Shown in pieces: positions 45,920 through 54,432 of a stretch of DNA of 64,000 bases. Below the pieces are notes generated by a model that was not told the origin of the DNA, did not search any database, and saw only the letters and a list, made by a program, of their open reading frames with translations. Position 1 is the stretch's first letter. Each line of letters begins with the position of its first letter. This stretch comes from Arthrobacter sp. FW305-BF8 (GTDB taxonomy: Bacteria; Actinomycetota; Actinomycetes; Actinomycetales; Micrococcaceae). The DNA is taken from the NCBI RefSeq assembly GCF_021789315.1, contig NZ_CP084561.1, positions 1,674,001 through 1,738,000 on the forward strand. Reading direction: 5' to 3'. A program made the position numbers and the translations under genes.

Positions 45920-47413
45920 GTGCTGGTATTACTTGGATTCGCCATGATCGCGGTTTTCATGGTGCTGATCATGACGAAGAAGTTGACGCCAGTGCTGGCG
46001 CTGATTATTGTCCCCACCGTTTTCGGTCTGTTCGCAGGCGCCGGCCTCGGCATCGGCGACATGGTTATGGACTCGATGAAGTCCATGACCTCCACCGCCG
46101 CGCTGCTGATGTTCGCCATCATCTACTTCGGCCTGATGATCGACGTCGGACTGTTCGATCCGCTGGTCCGGTTCATCCTGCGCAAGCTCGGCAATGACCC
46201 CGCCAAGGTGGTCCTGGGCACCGCGCTCCTGGCAGCTGCCGTTTCGCTCGATGGCGACGGCTCCACCACCTTCATCCTCACCACTGCGGCCATGCTGCCC
46301 ATCTACCTTCGCCTGAAGATGAGCCCTGTGGTGCTCACCTGTGTGGCCGGCCTGGCCAACGGCACCATGAACATCGTGCCGTGGGGCGGCCCCACCGCCC
46401 GCGCCGCCAGCGCCCTGAAGATCGACGTCAACGAAGTCTTCGTCCCCATGATCCCGTCGCTGGTCGCCGGCCTCGCCGTCGTCCTGGTCTTCGCCTGGGT
46501 GCTCGGCCTGCAGGAGCGCAACCGCCTCCGCACCACGCAGCCGGAAATCTGGGGAACGCCGAACACGGCTGAGCAGTTCACCGCTGAAGGGTTCGACGGC
46601 GGAGCTCGCGCCGGCGGCGGCCGCACCGGTTCCGGCCACGGTGGTTCGGGCCGCGGTACCGCACCTGTTCCCGCTACCGGCGGCCCCGCCGTCGGCGGTT
46701 CGTCGGTGGCTGTCCTGGAACGCACCGAGATTCTGGTTGACGACAGCGACACGGCCATGGCGGACACCGCACTGGACCCCAACCGCAAGACCCTGCGCCC
46801 CAAGCTGCAGTGGTTCAACCTGGCCCTCACCGTCGCCGTCATGGGCATGCTCATCGCCGACCTCGTGCCGCTGCCGTACGTCTTCATGGTTGGCTCGGCC
46901 ATCGCCCTGCTGGTGAACTTCCCGCACGTCAAGGACCAGGCCGCGCAGATCGTGGCCCACGCACCGTCGATCGTCGCCGTTGTGAGCATGGTCATGGCCG
47001 CCGCAGTCCTCACCGGCGTCCTGACCGGCACCGGCATGGTTGAAGCAATGTCTGCCTGGCTGGTCCAGATCATCCCGTCCAGCATGGGTCCGCTCATGGC
47101 AGTCATCACCGGCGTGCTCAGCATCCCCATGACGTTCTTCATGAGCAACGACGCCTTCTACTTCGGCGTACTGCCCGTCCTGAGCGAGACCGCCGCCCAC
47201 TACGGCATCAGCGCCGCCGAGATGGCCCGTGCCTCCATCACCGGCCAGCCGTTCCACATGCAGAGCCCGCTGGTTCCCGCCATCCTGCTCCTGGTCTCCC
47301 TGGCCAAGGTAGACCTGGGCGACCACCACAAGAAGGTCCTCTGGAGGAGCGCAGTAGTAGCCCTGGTAATGCTCGGAGTAGGAATCCTGACAGGAGCAAT
47401 CGGCATCCACTAA
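45920..47413 (+). CDS. CitMHS-family citrate transporter
   Basis: 497 residues with about 11-12 membrane segments and a long hydrophilic middle loop (about 210-300, Gly/Ser-rich). The family imports citrate complexed with Mg2+ or Ca2+ together with H+. SLDGDGSTTFILTTAAMLPIY and MNIVPWGGPTARAA are signature stretches, and the C-terminal half repeats the pattern (MTFFMSNDAFYFGVLPV). The start GTG 45920 has AGAAGGAG upstream. It is divergent from the CitA/CitB-like pair that presumably regulates it. Confidence 0.93.
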   Translation: MLVLLGFAMIAVFMVLIMTKKLTPVLALIIVPTVFGLFAGAGLGIGDMVMDSMKSMTSTAALLMFAIIYFGLMIDVGLFDPLVRFILRKLGNDPAKVVLGTALLAAAVSLDGDGSTTFILTTAAMLPIYLRLKMSPVVLTCVAGLANGTMNIVPWGGPTARAASALKIDVNEVFVPMIPSLVAGLAVVLVFAWVLGLQERNRLRTTQPEIWGTPNTAEQFTAEGFDGGARAGGGRTGSGHGGSGRGTAPVPATGGPAVGGSSVAVLERTEILVDDSDTAMADTALDPNRKTLRPKLQWFNLALTVAVMGMLIADLVPLPYVFMVGSAIALLVNFPHVKDQAAQIVAHAPSIVAVVSMVMAAAVLTGVLTGTGMVEAMSAWLVQIIPSSMGPLMAVITGVLSIPMTFFMSNDAFYFGVLPVLSETAAHYGISAAEMARASITGQPFHMQSPLVPAILLLVSLAKVDLGDHHKKVLWRSAVVALVMLGVGILTGAIGIH

Positions 47414-47445
47414 GGCTCGTCCTCCCGCCCGGTCCGGAGGCCGAG

Positions 47446-47494
47446 ATGGCAGTTCGCGGCAGTGTTTGTGCAAAACACCGCCGTGAACTGCCAT
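47446..47494. repeat. Long palindrome after the citrate transporter gene
   Basis: ATGGCAGTTC (47446-47455) pairs with GAACTGCCAT (47485-47494), with inner GTGTTT/AAACAC pairing. It lies 32 bp after the stop and may act as a terminator. The GGCAGTTCGCG core recalls the palindromes around the HNH gene. Confidence 0.75.
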
Positions 47495-47577
47495 TTGGCG
47501 TTGAATAGCCGGAAAGCGGCAGGGCAACGTGACAGTAGACTAGTCCGGAAACCCATTCCGAACTTGCAGGGAGATCC

Positions 47578-47874
47578 ATGGCTGCGATCAACCGTGACGA
47601 CGTCGCGCACCTAGCGCGGCTTGCGCACATTGAGATGAGTGCTGAAGAGCTGGACAGGATGGCCGGCGAACTTGCCGTCATCGTAGACGCGGTGAAATCC
47701 GTGAGTGAGGCCGCAGGTGACGGTGTTCCCGCAACGTCGCACCCGATTCCGCTGAGCAACGTGTTCCGCGAGGACGAGGTGGGCCACACCTTCACCGCCG
47801 AGCAGGCACTCTCCGGCGCTCCGGACTCAGACGCAGACCGCTTCAAGGTCCCGGCAATCCTGGATGAGGACTAG
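47578..47874 (+). CDS. gatC: Asp-tRNA(Asn)/Glu-tRNA(Gln) amidotransferase subunit C
   Basis: 98 residues, complete (DDVAHLARLAHIEMSAEEL ... DRFKVPAILDED). GatC stabilises the GatA-GatB complex that makes Gln-tRNA and Asn-tRNA in bacteria lacking the direct synthetases. AGGGAG precedes ATG 47578. It is the first gene of gatCAB; 3 bp separate it from gatA. Confidence 0.96.
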   Translation: MAAINRDDVAHLARLAHIEMSAEELDRMAGELAVIVDAVKSVSEAAGDGVPATSHPIPLSNVFREDEVGHTFTAEQALSGAPDSDADRFKVPAILDED

Positions 47875-47877
47875 ACC

Positions 47878-49440
47878 ATGACTGAAACCAACAGCACGGA
47901 ACTCATCCGTCTCTCCGCAGCCCAGCTGGCCGCGAAGCTCGCCGCCCGCGAGGTCACCGCCGTCGAGGTCACCCAGGCGCACCTGGACCGGATCGCCGCC
48001 GTTGACGGGGGAGAACGCGGCGTCAACGCGTTCCTGCACGTCAACACCGAGGAGGCACTCGCCGTCGCCGCCGAGGTGGACGCCATCCGTGCCGCAGGCG
48101 GGCAGGCCGCCGAGGAGCTGCACGAACTCGCCGGCGTTCCGATCGCCGTCAAGGACCTCATTGTCACCATCGGCCAGCCCACCACGGCCGGTTCCAAGAT
48201 CCTCGAAGGCTGGCACAGCCCGTACGACGCGACCGTCGTCAAGAAGCTGCGCGCCGCGAAGATGCCGATCCTGGGCAAGACCAACCTGGACGAGTTCGCC
48301 ATGGGTTCCTCCACCGAGCACTCTGCCTTCGGCCCCACCCGCAACCCGTGGGACCTGGACCGCATCCCCGGCGGTTCGGGCGGCGGGTCGGCAGCCGCCG
48401 TCGCAGCCTTCGAAGCACCGCTGGCCCTCGGCACGGACACGGGCGGATCCATCCGCCAGCCTGGCGCCGTCACCGGCACCGTTGGCGTCAAGCCCACCTA
48501 CGGCGGCGTGTCCCGCTACGGCGCCATCGCCATGGCGTCCTCGCTGGACCAGATCGGCCCCGTCTCCCGCACCGTCCTGGACTCGGCGCTGCTGCAGCAG
48601 GTCATCGGCGGCCACGACCCGCACGACTCCACCTCCCTGCCGGACCCGCTGGGCGACCTTGTGGCCGCTGCGCGCCTCGGCAACGTGGACGGCATGAAGA
48701 TCGGCATCATCAAGGAGCTCCACGGCGAGGGTTACCAGGCCGGCGTCGAGAACCGCTTCAACGAATCCCTGGAGCTGCTGAAAGAAGCGGGTGCGGAGAT
48801 CGTTGAGGTGTCCTGCCCCAACTTCCAGTACGCGCTGGGCGCCTACTACCTGATCATGCCGTCGGAGGCCTCCTCCAACCTGGCCAAGTTCGACGGCGTC
48901 CGCTACGGCCTGCGCGTGCTCCCCGAGGAGCCGCCGCTCACCATCGAGCGTGTCATGGGCGCCACCCGCGCCGCAGGATTCGGCGATGAGGTCAAGCGCC
49001 GCATCATCCTCGGCACGTACGCGCTGTCCGCCGGCTACTACGACGCCTACTACGGCTCCGCCCAGAAGGTGCGCACGCTCATCCAGCGCGACTTCGAGGC
49101 TGCCTTCGCCAAGGCCGACGTCCTGATTTCCCCCACGGCGCCCACCACGGCGTTCAAGCTGGGCGAGAAGCTGGATGACCCGCTGGCGATGTACCTCAAC
49201 GACGTCGCCACCATTCCCGCCAACATGGCCGGCGTCCCCGGCCTGTCCCTGCCCGGCGGCCTGGCCGACGAGGACGGACTGCCCGTCGGCATCCAGCTGC
49301 TGGCACCGGCCCGCGAGGACGCCCGCCTCTACCGGGTGGGCGCTGTCCTGGAATCCCTGCTGGAAGCGAAATGGGGCGGCCCGCTGCTGGACAAGGCTCC
49401 GTCGTTGGCTGAGCTTGCCGAAACCCAGGAGGCAAAATAA
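47878..49440 (+). CDS. gatA: Amidotransferase subunit A
   Basis: 520 residues, an amidase-signature enzyme that releases ammonia from glutamine. The Ser-cisSer-Lys triad is visible: Lys in IAVKDL, the GGSGGGSAAAVAA loop, and the nucleophile Ser in TDTGGSIRQPG. Length and order are normal. Its stop overlaps the gatB start by 1 bp. Confidence 0.97.
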   Translation: MTETNSTELIRLSAAQLAAKLAAREVTAVEVTQAHLDRIAAVDGGERGVNAFLHVNTEEALAVAAEVDAIRAAGGQAAEELHELAGVPIAVKDLIVTIGQPTTAGSKILEGWHSPYDATVVKKLRAAKMPILGKTNLDEFAMGSSTEHSAFGPTRNPWDLDRIPGGSGGGSAAAVAAFEAPLALGTDTGGSIRQPGAVTGTVGVKPTYGGVSRYGAIAMASSLDQIGPVSRTVLDSALLQQVIGGHDPHDSTSLPDPLGDLVAAARLGNVDGMKIGIIKELHGEGYQAGVENRFNESLELLKEAGAEIVEVSCPNFQYALGAYYLIMPSEASSNLAKFDGVRYGLRVLPEEPPLTIERVMGATRAAGFGDEVKRRIILGTYALSAGYYDAYYGSAQKVRTLIQRDFEAAFAKADVLISPTAPTTAFKLGEKLDDPLAMYLNDVATIPANMAGVPGLSLPGGLADEDGLPVGIQLLAPAREDARLYRVGAVLESLLEAKWGGPLLDKAPSLAELAETQEAK

Positions 49441-50948
49441 TGACCACCGATGCAACCCTCAGCTTCGAAGAAGCGATGGAGAAGTACGATCCCGTCCTCG
49501 GGTTCGAGGTCCACGTTGAACTCAACACGAAGACCAAGATGTTCTCCTCCGCGCCCAACGTGTTCGGTGACGAGCCCAACACCAACGTCAACGAGGTGGA
49601 CCTGGGCATGCCCGGCGTCCTGCCGGTGGTGAACAAGACCGCGGTGGAGTCCTCCATCAAGATCGGCCTGGCGCTGAACTGCAAGATCGCCGAGTCCTGC
49701 CGCTTCGCCCGGAAGAACTACTTCTACCCGGACACCCCCAAGAACTTCCAGACGTCCCAGTACGACGAGCCGATCGCGTATGACGGCTACCTGGACATCG
49801 AGCTCGAGGACGGCACCGTGTTCCGCGTCGAGATCGAACGCGCCCACATGGAGGAGGACGCCGGGAAGCTGACACACCTCGGCGGCTCGGCCGGACGCAT
49901 CCAGGGCGCCGAATACTCGCTGGTGGACTACAACCGTGCAGGCGTTCCGCTCGTCGAGATCGTCACCAAGCCGATCGAGGGAGCCGGTTCCCGCGCCCCC
50001 GAGCTCGCCAAGGCTTACGTTGCCGCCGTGCGGGAAATCGTCAAGAACCTCGGCGTCTCGGATGCCAAGATGGAACGCGGCAACGTCCGCTGCGACGCCA
50101 ACGTCTCGCTGCGCCCGCACGGCCGCGAACGCTTCGGCATCCGCTCCGAGACGAAGAACGTGAACTCGCTGCGCGCCGTCGAACACGCCGTCCGCTATGA
50201 GATCCAGCGCCACGCCGCCGTCCTGGACTCCGGCGAGCCGGTGATCCAGGAAACGCGCCACTGGCACGAGGACACGCGCACGACGACGTCGGGCCGGGAA
50301 AAGTCCGACGCCGACGACTACCGCTACTTCCCGGAGCCGGACCTGGTTCCCGTCGTTCCCTCCCGGGAGTGGGTGGAGGAGATCCGCGCGACCCTGCCTG
50401 AGCCGCCGGCCGAGCGCCGCAAGCGGCTGAAGCAGGACTGGGGCTACTCGGACCTGGAGTTCCGTGACGTCGTCAACGCCGGCGTGCTGGACGAGATCGA
50501 GGAAACCATTACCGCCGGCGCCACGGCTTCCGTGGCCCGCAAGTGGTGGATGGGCGAGATCGTGGGCCGCGCCAAGAACGCCGACGTCGACCCCGGCCAG
50601 CTGGGAATCACGCCGGCCACCATCGTGGAACTCAGCAAGATGGTGGAAGCGGGCAAGATCAACAACAAGATGGCCTCCGCGGTGCTGGATGGCGTGCTCG
50701 CCGGCGAAGGTACCCCGGCCGAGGTGGTCGAGAAGCGCGGCCTCGCCGTGGTGTCCGACGACGGCCCGCTCCTGGAAGCCATCGACGCAGCCCTGGCCGC
50801 TCAGCCCGACGTTGCGGAGAAGATCCGCGGCGGCAAGGTGCAGGCCATCGGCGCCATCGTCGGCGGCGTCATGAAGGCCACCCGCGGCCAGGCCGACGCC
50901 GGCCGCGTGCGCGAGCTGATCCTGGAGAAGCTCGGCGTCACCGCCTGA
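49440..50948 (+). CDS. gatB: Amidotransferase subunit B
   Basis: 502 residues with the GatB/E signature (EVHVELNTKTKMFSSAP, RKNYFYPDTPKNFQ, RCDANVSLRPHG). It phosphorylates the misacylated tRNA-bound Glu or Asp and passes ammonia from GatA. The C-terminal helical YqeY-like tail binds tRNA. It ends the gatCAB operon, and a very strong palindrome follows 8 bp later. Confidence 0.97.
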   Translation: MTTDATLSFEEAMEKYDPVLGFEVHVELNTKTKMFSSAPNVFGDEPNTNVNEVDLGMPGVLPVVNKTAVESSIKIGLALNCKIAESCRFARKNYFYPDTPKNFQTSQYDEPIAYDGYLDIELEDGTVFRVEIERAHMEEDAGKLTHLGGSAGRIQGAEYSLVDYNRAGVPLVEIVTKPIEGAGSRAPELAKAYVAAVREIVKNLGVSDAKMERGNVRCDANVSLRPHGRERFGIRSETKNVNSLRAVEHAVRYEIQRHAAVLDSGEPVIQETRHWHEDTRTTTSGREKSDADDYRYFPEPDLVPVVPSREWVEEIRATLPEPPAERRKRLKQDWGYSDLEFRDVVNAGVLDEIEETITAGATASVARKWWMGEIVGRAKNADVDPGQLGITPATIVELSKMVEAGKINNKMASAVLDGVLAGEGTPAEVVEKRGLAVVSDDGPLLEAIDAALAAQPDVAEKIRGGKVQAIGAIVGGVMKATRGQADAGRVRELILEKLGVTA

Positions 50949-50956
50949 GTACTCCA

Positions 50957-51022
50957 CCCAACTGGGTCGCAGTTAACGTCGTTTTGAGTGCTCAAAACGA
51001 CAACAACTGCGACCCAGTTGGG
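50957..51022. repeat. Very strong 66-bp palindrome between gatB and lysR
   Basis: An 18-bp perfect outer stem (50957-50974 with 51005-51022; CCCAACTGGGTCGCAGTT) contains an 11-bp perfect inner stem (50978-50988 with 50991-51001) with a 2-nt loop. It sits between convergent genes, ending 2 bp before the LysR stop, and could terminate both. Confidence 0.95.
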
Positions 51023-51023
51023 T

Positions 51024-51932
51024 TTAAGCGTGGCTGAGCCGGGCCATGATGTCCTGCAGCGCCTCGCACACCACCCGCACCGACGCGCGCTTGAGGTTTT
51101 CCGGTCGCGCCAGGATATCGATCCGGCGCCGGGTGCTGATTCCGTGCAGCGGCCGCAGCACAATGTCCGGGTTCAGTACGGGCCGCGCCGTATACCGCGG
51201 CAGCAGGCCGATCACGCTTCCCGAGGCCACCAGCGCCGCCACTGTGGAGTAGTCATTGATCCGGTGCACGATGTTCAGCTCCCGGCTGGACACCGCGGCG
51301 ACGGCGGACAGCACGTCCGCGGGGGAGTAGCCGGCGCGGCTGGTCACCCAGGGTTCCCCGACGACGTCGGACGCCGTCAGCGTCGCCTGCCCGGCCAGGC
51401 GGTGGCCGGCCGGCAGCGCCACGTCCAGCGGCTCATGCGCCAGCGGTATCACCGCCACCCGTTCCTCCGGCCACTTGGGGCTGTGGTCCATCCGGTGCGC
51501 CAGCACGAGGTCGTACCTCGCCGTCAGCGCGGGAAAATCCTGCTGGGCCACGTCCTCGTCGGAGAGCAGCACCTTCGGCTTGTCGGGGCCGTCCAGGAGC
51601 CGGGCCAGCGGCGCAAACAGCGCCTGCCCCGCGCTGTGGAACCCGCTCACCGTCACCGGCGCCACCGTGGAGCCGTGGTACGCGCCGATCGCCATCCGCG
51701 CGTCGGCCATGGCGCTGACGACGGCGGCACCCGCGTCCGCGAGCACCTGGCCGGCCTCCGTGAGGACCAGGTTCCGGCCCTCCTTGCGGGTCAGCGGCAC
51801 GTCAACGCTTTTCTGCAGCTGGGCAAGCTGCTGGGACACGGCGGAGGGCGTAACGAGCAGGGTGTCGGCTACGGCCTTGACGCTTCCGAGCGCGCCAAGC
51901 TCGCGCAGCATTTCGAGCTGGTGGATCTCCAT
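51024..51932 (-). CDS. LysR-family regulator
   Basis: 302 residues. The N-terminal winged helix (residues 1-65: LEMLRELGALGSVKAVADTLLVTPSAVSQQLAQL) and a two-lobed effector domain are typical. It is divergent from tdh-kbl, so it probably controls threonine breakdown. Its effector is unknown. It starts 6 nt after a TAGGAT box. Confidence 0.9.
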   Translation of the reverse strand: MEIHQLEMLRELGALGSVKAVADTLLVTPSAVSQQLAQLQKSVDVPLTRKEGRNLVLTEAGQVLADAGAAVVSAMADARMAIGAYHGSTVAPVTVSGFHSAGQALFAPLARLLDGPDKPKVLLSDEDVAQQDFPALTARYDLVLAHRMDHSPKWPEERVAVIPLAHEPLDVALPAGHRLAGQATLTASDVVGEPWVTSRAGYSPADVLSAVAAVSSRELNIVHRINDYSTVAALVASGSVIGLLPRYTARPVLNPDIVLRPLHGISTRRRIDILARPENLKRASVRVVCEALQDIMARLSHA

Positions 51933-51938
51933 GTGCTT

Positions 51939-51944
51939 ATCCTA
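51939..51944 (-). promoter_or_regulatory. -10-like box of the LysR gene, leaderless geometry
   Basis: On the minus strand TAGGAT ends exactly 6 nt before ATG 51932, the same box and spacing as birA. Confidence 0.5.
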
Positions 51945-51952
51945 TTCCTTAG

Positions 51953-51972
51953 CGATTCCTTAATCGTCGATT
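51953..51972. promoter_or_regulatory. Overlapping inverted repeats in the lysR/tdh promoter
   Basis: CGATT-CCTT-AATCG-T-CGATT contains two overlapping inverted repeats that share the central AATCG. It is a candidate LysR site between the divergent genes. Confidence 0.45.
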
Positions 51973-52063
51973 GAGAAAATTGCCCTTGTGCTAACGGGTC
52001 GAAGGTCGCTCTAATGAAGGGAGAATTCCCTGTATGCCACGCATGCCGAACGTAAGGAAGCCA

Positions 52064-53110
52064 ATGAAGGCCCTCTATAAGGCCGGCGCCCACGCCGGAT
52101 TTGAACTGACAGACCGCCCGGAACCCGAGGCGGGACCCGGCGAGGTCAAGATCCGTGTGCATACCACCGGCATCTGCGGCACGGACCTGCATATCCAGTC
52201 CTGGGACGCCTGGGCGCAGGGCATCATCGAGGCCCCGCTGATCGCCGGCCACGAGTTCTACGGCGAGGTGGTGGCCACCGGCGAGGACGTGCGCTACGTC
52301 AAAGTGGGCGACCGGGTGTCCGGGGAAGGCCACATCGTCTGCGGCATCTGCCGCAACTGCCGCGCCGGCCGCCGGCAGATGTGCATCCACACGGTCAGCG
52401 TGGGCGTGCAGCGGGACGGCGCGTTCGCGGAATACGTTGTCATCCCGGAGACGAACGTCTGGGTGCACCAGGACCCGTCCGTCACGCCGGAACTTGGTGC
52501 CATCTTCGACCCCTTCGGCAACGCCGTGCACACCGCCCTGAGTTTCCCGCTGGTGGGGGAGGACGTGCTGATCACCGGAGCCGGGCCGATCGGCCTCATG
52601 GCCATCGCCGTGGCCCGCCACGCCGGCGCCCGCAAGATCGCCATCACCGATGTCTCGGCCCCGCGCCTGGAGCTGGCCCGGCAGCTCGGCGTGGATCTGG
52701 CCATTGACGTCTCCAAGACACGGGTCCGGGAAGCGCAGCGGGAGCTGGGCATGCGCGAGGGCTTCGACGTCGGACTGGAGATGTCCGGCCACCCCACGGC
52801 GCTGCCGGAGATGATTGACAACATGAACCACGGCGGACGCATCGCCATGCTGGGCCTTCCGAGCCAGTCCATCGACATCGACTGGGGCAAGGTTGTCACG
52901 CACATGCTCACCCTGAAGGGCATCTACGGCCGCGAGATGTTCGAGACCTGGTACGCCATGAGCGCCATGCTGTCCTCCAGCCCCGCCGTGCACGCCAGCA
53001 TCTCCGCCGTCGTCACGGATGTCCTGCCGGCCACCCAGTGGGAGAAGGGCTTCGAAATCGCGAAGGCTGGCGTCGGCGGCAAAGTGGTGCTCGACTGGTC
53101 GGAAATCTGA
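52064..53110 (+). CDS. tdh: L-threonine 3-dehydrogenase
   Basis: 348 residues from ATG 52064 (MKALYKAG), where AAGGA is well spaced and the N-terminus matches known Tdh; ATG 52034 is an alternative. It oxidises threonine to 2-amino-3-ketobutyrate with NAD+. It is a zinc medium-chain dehydrogenase: catalytic Cys and His in CGTDLHI and GHEFYGE, structural zinc cysteines in CGICRNCRAGRRQMC, and Rossmann GAGPIGLMA. Its partner kbl follows after 80 bp. Confidence 0.94.
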   Translation: MKALYKAGAHAGFELTDRPEPEAGPGEVKIRVHTTGICGTDLHIQSWDAWAQGIIEAPLIAGHEFYGEVVATGEDVRYVKVGDRVSGEGHIVCGICRNCRAGRRQMCIHTVSVGVQRDGAFAEYVVIPETNVWVHQDPSVTPELGAIFDPFGNAVHTALSFPLVGEDVLITGAGPIGLMAIAVARHAGARKIAITDVSAPRLELARQLGVDLAIDVSKTRVREAQRELGMREGFDVGLEMSGHPTALPEMIDNMNHGGRIAMLGLPSQSIDIDWGKVVTHMLTLKGIYGREMFETWYAMSAMLSSSPAVHASISAVVTDVLPATQWEKGFEIAKAGVGGKVVLDWSEI

Positions 53111-53120
53111 CCTGAAATCC

Positions 53121-53139
53121 GGGCCCCAAAATTGGGCCC
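53121..53139. repeat. Short GGGCCC inverted repeat between tdh and kbl
   Basis: GGGCCC-CAAAATT-GGGCCC could form a 6-bp stem. It may weaken read-through or set the tdh:kbl ratio. Confidence 0.4.
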
Positions 53140-53190
53140 CCGCCCTTCCACACCCGTTTTTGACAGTTTCCCAGCCGAGGAGAACCCGCC

Positions 53191-54387
53191 ATGTACTCAG
53201 CCATCAAGAACCAGCTCCGCGCAGAGCTTGACGACATCCGCACCGCAGGCCTTTACAAGACGGAGCGCCACATCGACTCCGCCCAGGCCAGCCACATCAC
53301 CGCCGGGCAGATCGGTGAATCAGGTTCGCCGGTCCTGAACTTCTGCGCCAACAACTACCTGGGCCTGGCCGACCACCCCGAAATCATCGCGGCGGCCAAG
53401 TCCGCCATGGACGAGCGCGGCTTCGGCATGGCCAGCGTCCGGTTCATCTGTGGCACCCAGGACCTCCACCTTGAACTCGAAGCCAGGGTCTCAAAGTTCC
53501 TGGGCACGGAGGACACCATCCTGTTCTCCAGCTGCTTCGACGCGAACGGCGGCGTTTTCGAATCCCTCTTCGGGCCCGAGGATGCCATCATCTCCGACGC
53601 CCTGAACCACGCGTCCATCATCGACGGCATCCGGCTGTGCAAGGCGCAGCGGTTCCGCTACGCCAACCAGGACATGGCCGACCTGGAGGCGAAACTGGTG
53701 GAAGCGAAGGATGCCCGGCGGAAGATTATCGTCACCGACGGCGTCTTCTCCATGGACGGCTACCTCGCCCCGCTGGAGGCCATCTGCGACCTCGCTGAAA
53801 AGCACGACGCCCTGGTGATGGTGGATGACTCCCACGCCGTGGGCTTCATGGGACCCACCGGGGCCGGGACTCCCGAGCATGCCGGCGTCACCCACCGCGT
53901 GGACATCTTCACGGGCACCTTCGGGAAGGCGCTGGGCGGCGCCTCGGGCGGCTACGTGTCCGGCCGCGCCGAAGTGGTGGCCATGCTCCGGCAGAAGGCC
54001 CGCCCGTACCTCTTCTCGAACTCCCTCGCGCCCGCCATCGTGGCGGCCACCATCAAAGCCCTGGAACTCGTGCAGACCTCCGGCGAGCTGCGGGCCACGC
54101 TGTTCCGGAACGCGGAGCTGTTCCGCCGCCGGATGACGGAGGAAGGCTTCGAACTGCTGGACGGCGAGCACGCCATCGTGCCGGTCATGTTCGGCGACGC
54201 CGTCCTGGCAGCGCAGGTGGCCGACCAGATGCTCCAGCACGGGGTCTACGTGACCGCCTTCAGCTTTCCCGTGGTGCCGCGCGGTGCCGCCCGGATCCGC
54301 GTCCAGCTGTCCGCCGCGCACAGCGCAGACGACGTCGAAACCTGCGTCCAGGCGTTCGTCAAGAGCAGGGACGCGGTGGCTGCGTAG
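53191..54387 (+). CDS. kbl: Glycine C-acetyltransferase (2-amino-3-ketobutyrate CoA ligase)
   Basis: 398 residues, a PLP enzyme of the alpha-oxoamine synthase family that cleaves the Tdh product with CoA to glycine and acetyl-CoA. Signatures include NNYLGLADHPE, DDSHAVGFMG and the PLP lysine near residue 248 in TFGKALGGASGG. GAGGAG precedes ATG 53191. Together with tdh it completes threonine-to-glycine conversion. Confidence 0.95.
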   Translation: MYSAIKNQLRAELDDIRTAGLYKTERHIDSAQASHITAGQIGESGSPVLNFCANNYLGLADHPEIIAAAKSAMDERGFGMASVRFICGTQDLHLELEARVSKFLGTEDTILFSSCFDANGGVFESLFGPEDAIISDALNHASIIDGIRLCKAQRFRYANQDMADLEAKLVEAKDARRKIIVTDGVFSMDGYLAPLEAICDLAEKHDALVMVDDSHAVGFMGPTGAGTPEHAGVTHRVDIFTGTFGKALGGASGGYVSGRAEVVAMLRQKARPYLFSNSLAPAIVAATIKALELVQTSGELRATLFRNAELFRRRMTEEGFELLDGEHAIVPVMFGDAVLAAQVADQMLQHGVYVTAFSFPVVPRGAARIRVQLSAAHSADDVETCVQAFVKSRDAVAA

Positions 54388-54432
54388 GTCCCGGTCACCT
54401 GTAAAGTCCGGCCATCTGTAAGGATTGTGCCC

